Source: a virus. Taken from it: a stretch of 34,338 bases of DNA. Shown piece by piece: positions 1 to 6,165 of the stretch. The notes under the pieces are model-generated. The model searched no databases. It was given only the letters and a program-made list of their open reading frames with translations, and was not told the origin of the DNA. The DNA is taken from the IMG/VR virus record IMGVR_UViG_3300037261_000233, positions 1 to 34,338 of that record, one strand, 5' to 3'. The translations under genes were made by a program, and so were the position numbers. Every line of letters begins with the position of its first letter. The first letter of the stretch is position 1.

Positions 1-360
1 TTACTCAATAATTAATCTGCGGACGGCGCGCGCGCGGAGCTCGTAGCTGATGGTGGTGGTGTTCTGGTAGCCGTAGTTGAAGAACTGATACCAGGCACAG
101 TCAGAACCGGCTGCGTGCTGCGCGCCAGACCAGTACCAGTCGGGCTTGAACAATTCGGGCGCGTTGGCGAAAAGCAGCGCCTGTTCGCGCCGAGTCGGCA
201 ATTCGCCGCCCTGTTCTGCGGCCCAGGCCTTGGCTTTTTCCCAATCGGCTTTGGCTAGGTCGCCTGGCAGCACCACCAGGTGGTGGGTGGGCTTGCCTTC
301 GACGATGGTGATGCCGGCGTAGTGCTCGCCTTTGTTAAGTGTCGGGATGGTGATCTGCAT
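1..360 (-). CDS. DUF1566-like phage protein (C-type-lectin-like fold)
   Basis: A 119-residue protein, last gene of the leftward early operon visible here. The start at 360 is chosen because AAGAGG lies a few bases upstream; a longer reading to 438 has no such site. The C-terminal half carries LPTRREQALLF, WYWSGAQ, AWYQFF and a final RARAVRRLII, the pattern of the DUF1566/Lcl proteins common near prophage integrases (family recalled, not searched). The role is unknown. A short stretch just before the RARAVRR motif is rich in AAC, TAC and ACC codons, in the place where members of this family seem to vary most. No reverse transcriptase or template repeat is present in the window. Confidence 0.75.
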   Translation of the reverse strand: MQITIPTLNKGEHYAGITIVEGKPTHHLVVLPGDLAKADWEKAKAWAAEQGGELPTRREQALLFANAPELFKPDWYWSGAQHAAGSDCAWYQFFNYGYQNTTTISYELRARAVRRLIIE

Positions 361-403
361 GATTAGCCTCTTTTGATCTTGCCGTTGCGGAAATCGATGG
401 CGG

Positions 404-637
404 TCATGCCGCCTCCGGGAAGTCTGGTCCAGCAGCATCCGCAGGGTTTCCCACCGACGGGAGAGAGATATCGGGACCGGACCGCTCCGGCACCTGCGGG
501 GCTGCTGAACTCAGATAAAGGTGGCCGCGCGATGTTTGCATCAGGCGCAGTCCGTTGACGTGGCACACGCGCTCGGCCCGGGCCGCCGACATAGCTGGAT
601 GTGGCAGCAGGACGGCGTTCGGGTAAGCAGCTCTCAT
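404..637 (-). CDS. small hypothetical early protein
   Basis: A 77-residue protein starting at ATG 637, whose first bases overlap the TGA stop of the upstream gene (ATGA). That overlap argues for translational coupling and is why this start is preferred over an in-frame one at 712. It contains AERVCHVNGLRLMQ near the middle and a proline-rich tail (PQVPERSGPDISLPSVGNP). I recognise no domain. Its place in the leftward early operon suggests an early accessory role only. Confidence 0.55.
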   Translation of the reverse strand: MRAAYPNAVLLPHPAMSAARAERVCHVNGLRLMQTSRGHLYLSSAAPQVPERSGPDISLPSVGNPADAAGPDFPEAA

Positions 638-936
638 GCCGCTACCTTGGCCTTGGCGTGAAAGCGCGGCAGGAAACAGCGCGTCAGCTTGCCGGTCTCG
701 CGGTCGAGGCAATTGCGAATGCCGAACACGTCATGGCCGAAGTTGAACTCGTCCGCCGCTAGCAAGTCGTCGAGCTTGAGCGGGCAGCCGTTGACGTGCG
801 TCGCGGTGATGTCCATGTCGGCGTCCACGAATTCGTAATCGATGCCATGCGCTGCCGCCAATGACACGGCGCGCGCGGCGATCTTGGAGATGATCCTGGC
901 TTCGTCTTTCTTCACTGCAAAACTGACTTGTCTCAT
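634..936 (-). CDS. small conserved phage early protein
   Basis: A 100-residue protein, first gene of the leftward operon, with GGAG 7 bases before the ATG at 936. It begins MRQVSFAVKKDEARIISKI, then ARAVSLAAAHGIDYEFVDAD and HVNGCPLKLDDLLAAD, then FGHDVFGIRNCLDRETGKL. It resembles small phage proteins of the DUF6874 kind from memory; that name is tentative. No catalytic motif is visible. The promoter at 975-1003 should drive it directly, so it is probably repressed in the lysogen. Confidence 0.75.
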   Translation of the reverse strand: MRQVSFAVKKDEARIISKIAARAVSLAAAHGIDYEFVDADMDITATHVNGCPLKLDDLLAADEFNFGHDVFGIRNCLDRETGKLTRCFLPRFHAKAKVAA

Positions 937-974
937 GCTGGCTCCAGTTGGCCCGGAAGGCGGGCGATGGAGAG

Positions 975-1003
975 AGACTACAGAATGTAGCTTTGAATGT
1001 CAA
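975..1003 (-). promoter_or_regulatory. leftward early promoter (PL-like)
   Basis: On the minus strand TTGACA (998-1003) is followed by a 17-base spacer and TAGTCT (975-980), with the first gene starting at 936. Two palindromic sites overlap it, one across the -10 and one across the -35, as expected for a repressor-controlled phage early promoter. The consensus match and spacing are seen; the function is inferred. Confidence 0.7.
978..990. promoter_or_regulatory. repressor operator candidate (left, inner)
   Basis: The palindrome CTACAGAATGTAG has two 5-base arms around a 3-base centre. It covers the -10 element of the leftward promoter. Its arm and spacing match CTACGATACGTAG at 2222-2234 on the other side of the repressor gene, so both are probably bound by the same regulator. 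Confidence 0.6.
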
Positions 1004-1015
1004 TACGTATTGTAG
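1001..1015. promoter_or_regulatory. repressor operator candidate (left, outer)
   Basis: CAATACGTATTG is a perfect 12-base palindrome, followed by TAG. It overlaps the -35 of the leftward promoter. Read on the minus strand, the 15 bases CTACAATACGTATTG match 11 of 15 positions of CTACGAAGTGTATTG at 2187-2201, just before the rightward promoter. A recurring site at both early promoters is the usual arrangement for CI/Cro-type control. Confidence 0.55.
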
Positions 1016-1092
1016 CGATTCGGGAAAAGAGAGTGTAAGCTGTTGGCGTCGGGCACGAAATCGGCCGGGCTGGTTAACTACTTGGAGGGGTT

Positions 1093-1371
1093 ATGGATGA
1101 CGCGATTGCGGGTGTGGTAGAAATAAACCTGGAGCCGCAGAGTGTGCTGACCCTGGGTGAGATCGGGCTGATTATGGAACGCGCCCGGCTGCGTGGTGAC
1201 GATGATACGCTGTTAGCTGCCCGTGAATGCCTTAACGATCTCTTGAAAAGTCTCGAACACGTTCCCGGTGATCTTCACGGTTTTACCGCATCCGGGGCAC
1301 GGAAACTCACGTGTTTTTTCAAGTTCGAAAAATCGTTGCTCACTCGTATGGCCGCACTCCGGGCACGGTAG
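1093..1371 (+). CDS. uncertain small protein, convergent overlap
   Basis: An open frame of 92 codons with a very good ribosome site (GGAGGGG) just before ATG 1093. The first half or so (EINLEPQSVLTLGEIGLIM then DDDTLLAARECLNDLLK) looks like a real protein. The rest lies antisense to the zinc-ribbon gene at 1213-1410 and looks like its shadow. It may be real and converge on that gene, or may have lost its own stop. It is divergent from the leftward promoter. I recognise no family. Confidence 0.4.
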   Translation: MDDAIAGVVEINLEPQSVLTLGEIGLIMERARLRGDDDTLLAARECLNDLLKSLEHVPGDLHGFTASGARKLTCFFKFEKSLLTRMAALRAR

Positions 1372-1410
1372 CGATAGGGTGAAGTCTGGGTTCGGTGTGA
1401 ATTTCATCAT
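1213..1410 (-). CDS. small zinc-ribbon protein
   Basis: About 65 residues with two metal-binding knuckles, CPECGH near residue 16 and CPGCGK near residue 37, the pattern of a zinc ribbon. Two ATG codons stand in tandem at 1410 and 1407; AAGGA just upstream is better spaced for the second. It follows the lipoprotein gene on the same strand, so it could belong to the repressor transcript and be expressed in the lysogen. The last part of the gene overlaps the convergent frame at 1093-1371. A nucleic-acid-binding role is possible but not shown. Confidence 0.65.
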   Translation of the reverse strand: MMKFTPNPDFTLSLPCPECGHTSEQRFFELEKTREFPCPGCGKTVKITGNVFETFQEIVKAFTGS

Positions 1411-1445
1411 CAATCCTTAGCGCCGCCGGCACTGCGCCGAGCCTT

Positions 1446-1817
1446 CTAAAACATTGTAATTGTGCCGCCCTTTTGGCGACACTCTCCTGCGAGAATCATT
1501 GTCGAGCCGTTCTGGAGCTTACAGGTGACAAGACGGTCATCATCAGAGCGAATAGCGGCCGAACTGGATCGGATATAGCCCTTGGCTTTCATGCACTGCT
1601 CGGCAAGAGCGTTTTTCCGCATGGACCTGTCAAGTTCCTGACCGAAGATACTGCGGTAGCTGTAATCCGTTTGCTGCGTCGCGGCCGATGTTTCGTAGTC
1701 GCATTGCGCCGTGTCTTTGTCGAACTGTGCGCGGTCTCCTGTTGGGTGAACCCAGGCGTACCGTGGCTGTGCAGCGCAGCCGGCAAGCAGCGCGGCGATT
1801 GCGAGGGTGCGGATCAT
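1446..1817 (-). CDS. small lipoprotein next to the repressor gene
   Basis: A 123-residue protein with a short signal peptide and a lipobox: hydrophobic residues 3-12, then LAGC with the lipidated cysteine near residue 14. After processing it should sit in the outer or inner membrane. Later cysteines (AQCDYE, AEQCMKAKGY, VTCKL, GECRQKG) could form disulfides in the periplasm. The gene starts 4 bases after the repressor stop and has no clear ribosome site of its own, so it is probably co-transcribed and coupled with the repressor. Small lipoproteins in this position in other temperate phages can block superinfection or alter the host surface; that role is inferred here. Confidence 0.75.
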   Translation of the reverse strand: MIRTLAIAALLAGCAAQPRYAWVHPTGDRAQFDKDTAQCDYETSAATQQTDYSYRSIFGQELDRSMRKNALAEQCMKAKGYIRSSSAAIRSDDDRLVTCKLQNGSTMILAGECRQKGGTITMF

Positions 1818-1821
1818 CTAT

Positions 1822-2205
1822 TTATCGTCTTTTCTCGACGCGGTTAATCTTCGTCCGCGCAGCCGGCACTTCTTCGTCGAGTATCTTCTGAAGTTTCTTT
1901 CGCACCAACGCGTCAATTTTGTCCCCGACCATCACATCTCCTAGGTCTATTCCAGCAACGTCGCACAACATGATGAGGTCGTTGACGTTGATGTCGCGCT
2001 TGTTCTTGGGGTCTTTCGTGTTGCGGAACCAATGAGCGATTGCGCCGGCGGTTATCTCCACCCCGCGCCTTTGAAGCCTCTTTGCAAGCTCTTCAAATGA
2101 CAGTCCATTATCTTTCTTCGCGTCGATAAATCTCTGTTTCCACAGTTCCATCCCCACATGGTAGGAGGGGCGGTAATCATGGTGTGCTACGAAGTGTATT
2201 GACAT
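1822..2205 (-). CDS. CI-like repressor without peptidase domain
   Basis: A 127-residue protein with a helix-turn-helix around SFEELAKRLQRRGVEITAG and AIAHWFRNTKDPKN, and a short basic tail. It is divergent from a Cro-like gene and flanked by palindromic sites, the place of a lysogeny repressor. The start at 2205 has AAAGG 6 bases upstream; an internal ATG at 2151 (MELWKQRF), which fits family alignments better, has no clear ribosome site. No S24/LexA peptidase domain follows the DNA-binding domain, so classical RecA-stimulated self-cleavage is not expected and induction must use another route. Confidence 0.8.
   Translation of the reverse strand: MSIHFVAHHDYRPSYHVGMELWKQRFIDAKKDNGLSFEELAKRLQRRGVEITAGAIAHWFRNTKDPKNKRDINVNDLIMLCDVAGIDLGDVMVGDKIDALVRKKLQKILDEEVPAARTKINRVEKRR
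2187..2201. promoter_or_regulatory. repressor operator candidate (right, outer)
   Basis: CTACGAAGTGTATTG lies at the -35 of the rightward promoter and inside the start of the repressor gene. It shares 11 of 15 bases with the outer left site at 1001-1015 read on the minus strand. Confidence 0.45.
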
Positions 2206-2228
2206 CGGTGGCCTTTAAGGACTACGAT
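2199..2228 (+). promoter_or_regulatory. rightward early promoter (PR-like)
   Basis: A perfect TTGACA at 2199-2204, then 18 bases and TACGAT at 2223-2228. Transcription would start near 2234-2237, only a few bases before the ATG at 2239. The gene it drives would therefore be leaderless or nearly so. The inner operator overlaps the -10. Confidence 0.6.
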
Positions 2229-2234
2229 ACGTAG
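2222..2234. promoter_or_regulatory. repressor operator candidate (right, inner)
   Basis: CTACGATACGTAG is a perfect palindrome with a 3-base centre. It covers the -10 and start region of the rightward promoter and lies upstream of the repressor gene on the other strand, so it could control both. It has the same architecture as the site at 978-990. Confidence 0.6.
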
Positions 2235-2238
2235 CGAC

Positions 2239-2457
2239 ATGGATATGTTAATCAAATATCGAGAGACAAATGGGCTGAGCCGATCGCAACTGGCTGGCCT
2301 GCTGGGGTGCTCCGAATCATACGTCGGCCACGTTGAGCGAGGCGTTCGCCGCCTGTCATGGCAAACCGCTATCGATTGGGAAAAGAAACTCGGCATCAGT
2401 AGAAAAAGGCTTGCGCCGCACATCTTCGGCCCCGCCTCCCCAGAGCGCGCCGAATAG
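2239..2457 (+). CDS. Cro-like helix-turn-helix protein
   Basis: A 72-residue protein with a classic helix-turn-helix: LSRSQLAGLLGCSESYVGHV at residues 13-32, followed by a conserved EKKLGIS. It is the first gene of the rightward early operon, divergent from the repressor, which is the place of cro. There is no Shine-Dalgarno within the usual distance of ATG 2239, and the predicted transcript begins nearly at the start codon. A second in-frame ATG at 2245 is possible. Confidence 0.75.
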   Translation: MDMLIKYRETNGLSRSQLAGLLGCSESYVGHVERGVRRLSWQTAIDWEKKLGISRKRLAPHIFGPASPERAE

Positions 2458-2462
2458 CCACC

Positions 2463-2666
2463 ATGTCGCTCGAGCTCAAAGCCGTCCAGGTGCGCCTGCC
2501 CGAGGAGGCATTTGACACGCTGCGGCAGGTAGCCGAGGTCAACGATCAAGACCTGGGCGAAGCGGCCCGAGTCATTCTCACTGAAGCGCTGTTGGGTAAA
2601 GGTCATGCAGTCAAGATACTGGCCGAGAGATTATCGCGTGCGACAAAGTGCGATAAGGTGCGGTAA
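2463..2666 (+). CDS. small RHH-like early protein
   Basis: A 67-residue protein starting 5 bases after the Cro-like stop. Residues 7-40 (VQVRLPEEAFDTLRQVAEV, then DLGEAARVILTEAL) have the strand-helix-helix spacing of ribbon-helix-helix DNA-binding proteins. It may be a further early regulator of the CII type by position. No strong ribosome site is visible, which suggests coupling to the gene before it. Confidence 0.65.
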   Translation: MSLELKAVQVRLPEEAFDTLRQVAEVNDQDLGEAARVILTEALLGKGHAVKILAERLSRATKCDKVR

Positions 2667-2675
2667 AGCGCGCAA

Positions 2676-2948
2676 ATGACCGTCCCGCGCCCCTCCTACT
2701 TCGTCGCCTCAATCCTGCGCTCGCTTGCGCTGCGCGCCTTCGCCGATGAGCAAGTCAAGGCCGCAATCCTTCGCGTTATTGCGCAGGGAATAAAGGACAG
2801 CCCTAAGTTTCGGGGCCACATAGCTTCCGCGCTGTCGTCGACGGGATCAAATGCCTCAGCAATCGCGCGCGAAACACGTGCCCGCGCGGCGGGGGATGAG
2901 GCTATGGAAAGACCTTTGCGCGAACCTCGGCCGGCAGAAGGTCCTTGA
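2676..2948 (+). CDS. small hypothetical early protein
   Basis: A 90-residue protein 9 bases after the preceding stop. The first 50 residues (YFVASILRSLALRAFADE, then VKAAILRVIAQGIKD) look like a helical protein. The last part is rich in Arg, Ala and Glu. Its end overlaps a convergent gene on the minus strand by 47 bases. No family is recognised. Confidence 0.5.
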   Translation: MTVPRPSYFVASILRSLALRAFADEQVKAAILRVIAQGIKDSPKFRGHIASALSSTGSNASAIARETRARAAGDEAMERPLREPRPAEGP

Positions 2949-3144
2949 GCGCTTTCTCATACTCGTCAATTGCCGGATCTCGCATCGCCGAGGCCAGAAA
3001 CATGCTCATGCGGTGGGCGTATAGCCTCTTGACGGAATCGATAAACGCGGCGTTGTCTTTCGCCGTCTCCCCTAATGCTCTGATGATGGTGTTTGTCGCC
3101 GAGGTATTGGCGATTAACCAGGCTATTTGTTCATTGACGTCCAC
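2902..3144 (-). CDS. antisense-oriented small helical protein
   Basis: An 80-residue protein on the minus strand inside the rightward early operon. I chose GTG 3144 because AAGGAG stands 6 bases upstream; a longer reading begins at 3186. The sequence (DVNEQIAWLIANTSATNTI, FIDSVKRLYAHRMSMFL, PAIDEYEKALKDLLPAEV) is a convincing helical protein without a recognised family. It converges on the gene at 2676-2948. Read-through from the right early promoter would make antisense RNA over it, so it may be expressed mainly in the lysogen. Confidence 0.65.
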   Translation of the reverse strand: MDVNEQIAWLIANTSATNTIIRALGETAKDNAAFIDSVKRLYAHRMSMFLASAMRDPAIDEYEKALKDLLPAEVRAKVFP

Positions 3145-3261
3145 AGGAGGCTCCTTTTGTGAAGATTGATGGGTTTGGCGATTCACAATCTACCACGGCT
3201 GGGGCCTCCGCCTTTTCCCACTGTCGCGCGCTGTTATCTCGGGTGAAATAGGAGCGTGGCC

Positions 3262-3651
3262 GTGGGAGCGCACTGGGTACGCAACGATCCGCTCCGGCGG
3301 GAGGAGTTCCTTGCGCTCGTGCGCGCGAATCCGCGCATCACGGTTCTCGATCTGGCCCAGCGCATGCGGCTTACGCCGCCGACAATCCACAAGTTCGTAC
3401 TGATGTTCGAGCGCGAGGGCACGGTGTTCTCGGAATGTGATCCTGCCGCGAAGCGAACTCCACGCTCGGCCGCGCCGCGGGTGGTTTGGATCGCAGGCGC
3501 ACGCCGCGTATCGCGCGAGGCAAAGATCCCGCGTTCGTTTGCGTGTCAGTGGCGTGTTTCCAGAGTCCCGAGTTACTCTTATAGCCCGACTGGCACGCTG
3601 GCGAGCCGCGCCGGCGCCATCCAGATCCTCGCCATCGGGGGGCGGCGATGA
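3262..3651 (+). CDS. winged-helix DNA-binding protein
   Basis: About 129 residues. GTG 3262 is preferred because AGGAG lies 7 bases before it; GTG 3256 is too close to that site. Residues 12-57 (REEFLALVRANPRITVLDL, AQRMRLTPPTIHKFV, FEREGTVFSE) form a winged helix-turn-helix. The C-terminal half is basic and low in recognised features. The stop overlaps the start of the replication ATPase (ATGA), so the two are coupled. It could be an origin-binding or loading partner, in the position of lambda O relative to P; this is inferred from order only. Confidence 0.65.
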   Translation: MGAHWVRNDPLRREEFLALVRANPRITVLDLAQRMRLTPPTIHKFVLMFEREGTVFSECDPAAKRTPRSAAPRVVWIAGARRVSREAKIPRSFACQWRVSRVPSYSYSPTGTLASRAGAIQILAIGGRR

Positions 3652-5318
3652 GCGAAAAAAAAAACGGCGATCCATCGATCCCCTCATCGGAGCAGGGGCA
3701 TGAGCCACCGCCAGATCCGGCGGGCGAGCCGCCAGCCGAGCATGTGCGCGAATCGGTGCTGCAGTTCGACTCGGCCGGCAAACCTGTGGTGCGTTGGGTG
3801 CAATCGCGCCTGCACGAGGTGGTGGACGCGGCCGAGGAGGTGCTGCTGCACGGCTCCGAGTATCTATTCCAGCGGGCGAACCTGGTCGTGCGCGTGGTCC
3901 ATCGTGAAGCGATCAGCGTGCGCAATTACCATCGCGGGGCCGGCGGCCTCGGCGTGCGCACCGTCTCGGCGCCGAACCTGGTGGAGACGCTCACGCGCGA
4001 GGCCGGCTGGGAGCGATGGGATGCTAAAAAGAACACCTGGATCCGCATCGGAGCGCCGGACAAGGTGGCTTACACGTACCTCGCGCGCAGCACCTGGAAT
4101 TTGCCGCACCTTGTGAATACGCTCGACGCCCCGACGCTGCGCCCCGACGGTTCCACTCTGCAGGTGCCGGGCTATGACATTGTCACGCGTTTATATTACG
4201 AGCCGAACGTTGAATTTCCCGCGATTCCGGAAGCGCCCGACCGCGCGCAGGCCGAAACCGCGCTCGCGCTCCTGCGGCGCTGGCTCGCCACCATGCCGTT
4301 TGCGACGGAATGCGACGAGTCGGTCGCGCTCTCGCTCGTGCTTACCTCTTTGGTGCGACGCAGTCTGCCCGCCGCGCCTCTGGGTGCGATCAGCGCGCCG
4401 GCCGGGGCGAGCGGGACCGGAAAAACGCTGCTCGCCGACATGATTTCGATTCTGTCGACGGGCACGCCGGCGCCGGCTATGAACTTGCCGCCGACCGACG
4501 AAGAAGCGGCCAAGACCGCGCTCGCCGTGTTGCTCTCCGGCGACGCGGTGGTGCTGATCGACAACATCGAGCGGCCGATGTCGGGGGAGTGGCTATGCAC
4601 GATCCTGACTTCGGAAGTGTTCAAGCAGCGCATGCTGGGACGGTCGGAGGAGGTCAGCGTGCCGACGAACGCGCTTTTCCTCGCCACCGGCAACGCGCTT
4701 ATCATCACCGGCGATTTGCGAACCCGTACCCTTTTATGCAAGTTGGATGCGAAAACGGAACGCCCCGAGACGCGTACTTTCAGTTTCGACCCGCGCGAAA
4801 CGACTGCACACATTCGACCGCAGCTCGTCGTGGCGGCATTGACGGTCATGCGCGCGTTTATCGCGGCCTGTTCGGTGCCCGATGCATACGCCGAACTCAA
4901 TCCTGTGCCGCCTTGGGGGCGTTTCGAGGCCTGGTCGCGTATGGTGCGCGCGCCGCTGGTCTGGCTCGGCATGATGGATCCGTGTTCCTCCGCGAACGCG
5001 ATCGAGGACGAGGATCCGCAACGCAACGAGCTGCGCCGCTTCATGATCGCCTGGCGCGAGACCTACGCCGAGGACAAGAAAAGCGCGCGCGAAGCGCTCC
5101 ATGATGCCGAGAACCAGCTCGTTGCTGGAGCCACCCCGACCGGGTTGACCCAGGTGATCTCGGATCTGGCCTCCGACCCCGGCGGCAAGCTGAGCGTGAA
5201 GCGTATGGCCGGCTGGTTGCGCGTTCGGGCAGGCAGCCGCGCGGGAGGCCTGGAACTGCAAAAAGCGGGCATGTCGCGCGATCACGTTGCGTTATGGAGG
5301 GTTATCCAGATGGCGTGA
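3648..5318 (+). CDS. phage replication P-loop ATPase (predicted helicase)
   Basis: A 556-residue protein. Walker A is GASGTGKT at residues 253-260. A Walker B strand, VVLIDNIE, follows at 301-308 with the acidic residue at 305. Further on, LFLATGNALIITGDLRTRTL looks like sensor 1 and an arginine-containing segment. The first 230 residues precede the ATPase core and may recognise DNA or a primase. This architecture fits phage replicative or initiator helicases of the SF3/AAA+ type (inference). It is coupled by ATGA overlap to the winged-helix gene. A run of ten A lies at codons 3-6 (3655-3664). Confidence 0.75.
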   Translation: MSEKKNGDPSIPSSEQGHEPPPDPAGEPPAEHVRESVLQFDSAGKPVVRWVQSRLHEVVDAAEEVLLHGSEYLFQRANLVVRVVHREAISVRNYHRGAGGLGVRTVSAPNLVETLTREAGWERWDAKKNTWIRIGAPDKVAYTYLARSTWNLPHLVNTLDAPTLRPDGSTLQVPGYDIVTRLYYEPNVEFPAIPEAPDRAQAETALALLRRWLATMPFATECDESVALSLVLTSLVRRSLPAAPLGAISAPAGASGTGKTLLADMISILSTGTPAPAMNLPPTDEEAAKTALAVLLSGDAVVLIDNIERPMSGEWLCTILTSEVFKQRMLGRSEEVSVPTNALFLATGNALIITGDLRTRTLLCKLDAKTERPETRTFSFDPRETTAHIRPQLVVAALTVMRAFIAACSVPDAYAELNPVPPWGRFEAWSRMVRAPLVWLGMMDPCSSANAIEDEDPQRNELRRFMIAWRETYAEDKKSAREALHDAENQLVAGATPTGLTQVISDLASDPGGKLSVKRMAGWLRVRAGSRAGGLELQKAGMSRDHVALWRVIQMA

Positions 5319-5322
5319 CGAC

Positions 5323-5536
5323 GCGGGATTTGCGGGGTTCGCGGGGTTTGTTTTGACCTCGCTGCCAAAAAGTCGCCGCGATTTTAAGCCAGGCGACGTG
5401 TTTTTGCGGGGTTTGCGGGGTTCGCGGGGTTCTTTTCTTATCACGTGTGGAAAAATGGCAAGAAAAAGGAAAAAATGGTTTTAGCCAAATTTAGCAAGCG
5501 AGGGAAAATTGCCCCCGCGAACCCTGCGAACCCCGC
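5323..5536. repeat. 9-base GCGGGGTTY repeat array, possible origin
   Basis: Three tandem units of GCGGGGTTY lie at 5323-5349 (the first is GCGGGATTT) and three more at 5406-5432. Two and a half units in opposite orientation lie at 5513-5536 (GAACCCTGC, GAACCCCGC). The second and third clusters could pair into a long stem around 5433-5510. The array sits in a stretch without a convincing gene between the replication ATPase and a small gene. Iteron-like repeats next to a helicase gene are typical of replication origins, but a transcript-structure role is also possible. A frame crossing 5287-5484 encodes AGFAGFAGF from the repeats and is probably not a gene. Confidence 0.6.
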
Positions 5537-5548
5537 AAGGCCGTCGAA

Positions 5549-5740
5549 ATGACCGCGTTGCCGGCGTGGATGTACGGCGACCCGGCCGAGGTCGCCGAAC
5601 GCATCGAGCAGGCCGAGATCGCCCGGGTCGAACGCGCGCGTAAATGCAAGGAGGGGCTGCTCGGCGCTAGCACAGTGCGCCTGATCAAGCAAATGCGTAT
5701 TCGCGAGCTGGTCTCGAAGGCGGCGGAGGGAGGACGATGA
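5549..5740 (+). CDS. small hypothetical protein before Q
   Basis: A 63-residue protein, with AAGG 8 bases before the ATG. It is highly charged: residues 12-50 (PAEVAERIEQAEIARVERA, then RKCKEGLLGAS) are predicted helix and the tail is RIRELVSKAAEGGR. The stop overlaps the start of the Q-like gene (ATGA). The family is not recognised; by place it is like the small nin-region genes of lambdoid phages. Confidence 0.65.
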   Translation: MTALPAWMYGDPAEVAERIEQAEIARVERARKCKEGLLGASTVRLIKQMRIRELVSKAAEGGR

Positions 5741-6165
5741 TCGATTACATCAACAAGCGTCTGAACGACTGGGCGCGCTGGCGCGTGTCCGACCGGGCGC
5801 TGTTGCGGCACATGCTAGGGGTTAATAGCTGCTGGCCGCAGATGTTGAAGGACGACGACCCTGACCAGAAATACGAAAAGCACGGCACGCTCGTTCCGCT
5901 AAACGACCTGGAGTGCTGCGACACGGATAAGGCAGTGTGCGCGCTTCCGCCTGAATTGAGCGACGCCGTGATCGAGTATTACACCCGGATCGGCACGGCC
6001 GAGACCACGGCCAAGCGCCTGGGTATCGCCGTCCGGACGCTCTTCGACCGCATTGGCCGGGCACATTGGCACATCATAGGCACTCTGAACGATCTGAGCG
6101 CCGGCATCCAATCAGCGCCCGGCCCGACGCTATCACGAAAAACAGTTGACATCGGGCCGCACTAA
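5737..6165 (+). CDS. Q-like late antiterminator
   Basis: A 142-residue protein beginning MIDYINKRLNDWARWR, a start typical of phage antitermination Q proteins. A conserved middle (ELSDAVIEYYTRIGTAETT) is followed by a helix-turn-helix, AKRLGIAVRTLFDRIGRAH, at about residues 91-109. Position supports the call: it is the last early gene, and a strong promoter followed by an intrinsic terminator starts inside its last codons, as at lambda PR'-tR'. It would load on RNA polymerase at that promoter and let it pass the terminators into the late genes. The family assignment is from memory of similar beta-phage proteins. Confidence 0.7.
   Translation: MIDYINKRLNDWARWRVSDRALLRHMLGVNSCWPQMLKDDDPDQKYEKHGTLVPLNDLECCDTDKAVCALPPELSDAVIEYYTRIGTAETTAKRLGIAVRTLFDRIGRAHWHIIGTLNDLSAGIQSAPGPTLSRKTVDIGPH

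Noticed and set aside
5323-5432. G-quadruplex from the GCGGGGTTY repeats
   Set aside because: Each cluster has only three strong G-runs, one short of a standard single-strand quadruplex; not enough to claim.
5287-5484. Plus-strand frame of 65 codons with AGFAGFAGF
   Set aside because: It starts inside the ATPase gene without a ribosome site and its repeats simply translate the GCGGGGTTY array.
5323-5536. CRISPR array
   Set aside because: The repeat unit is 9 bases and tandem, without spacers of regular length.
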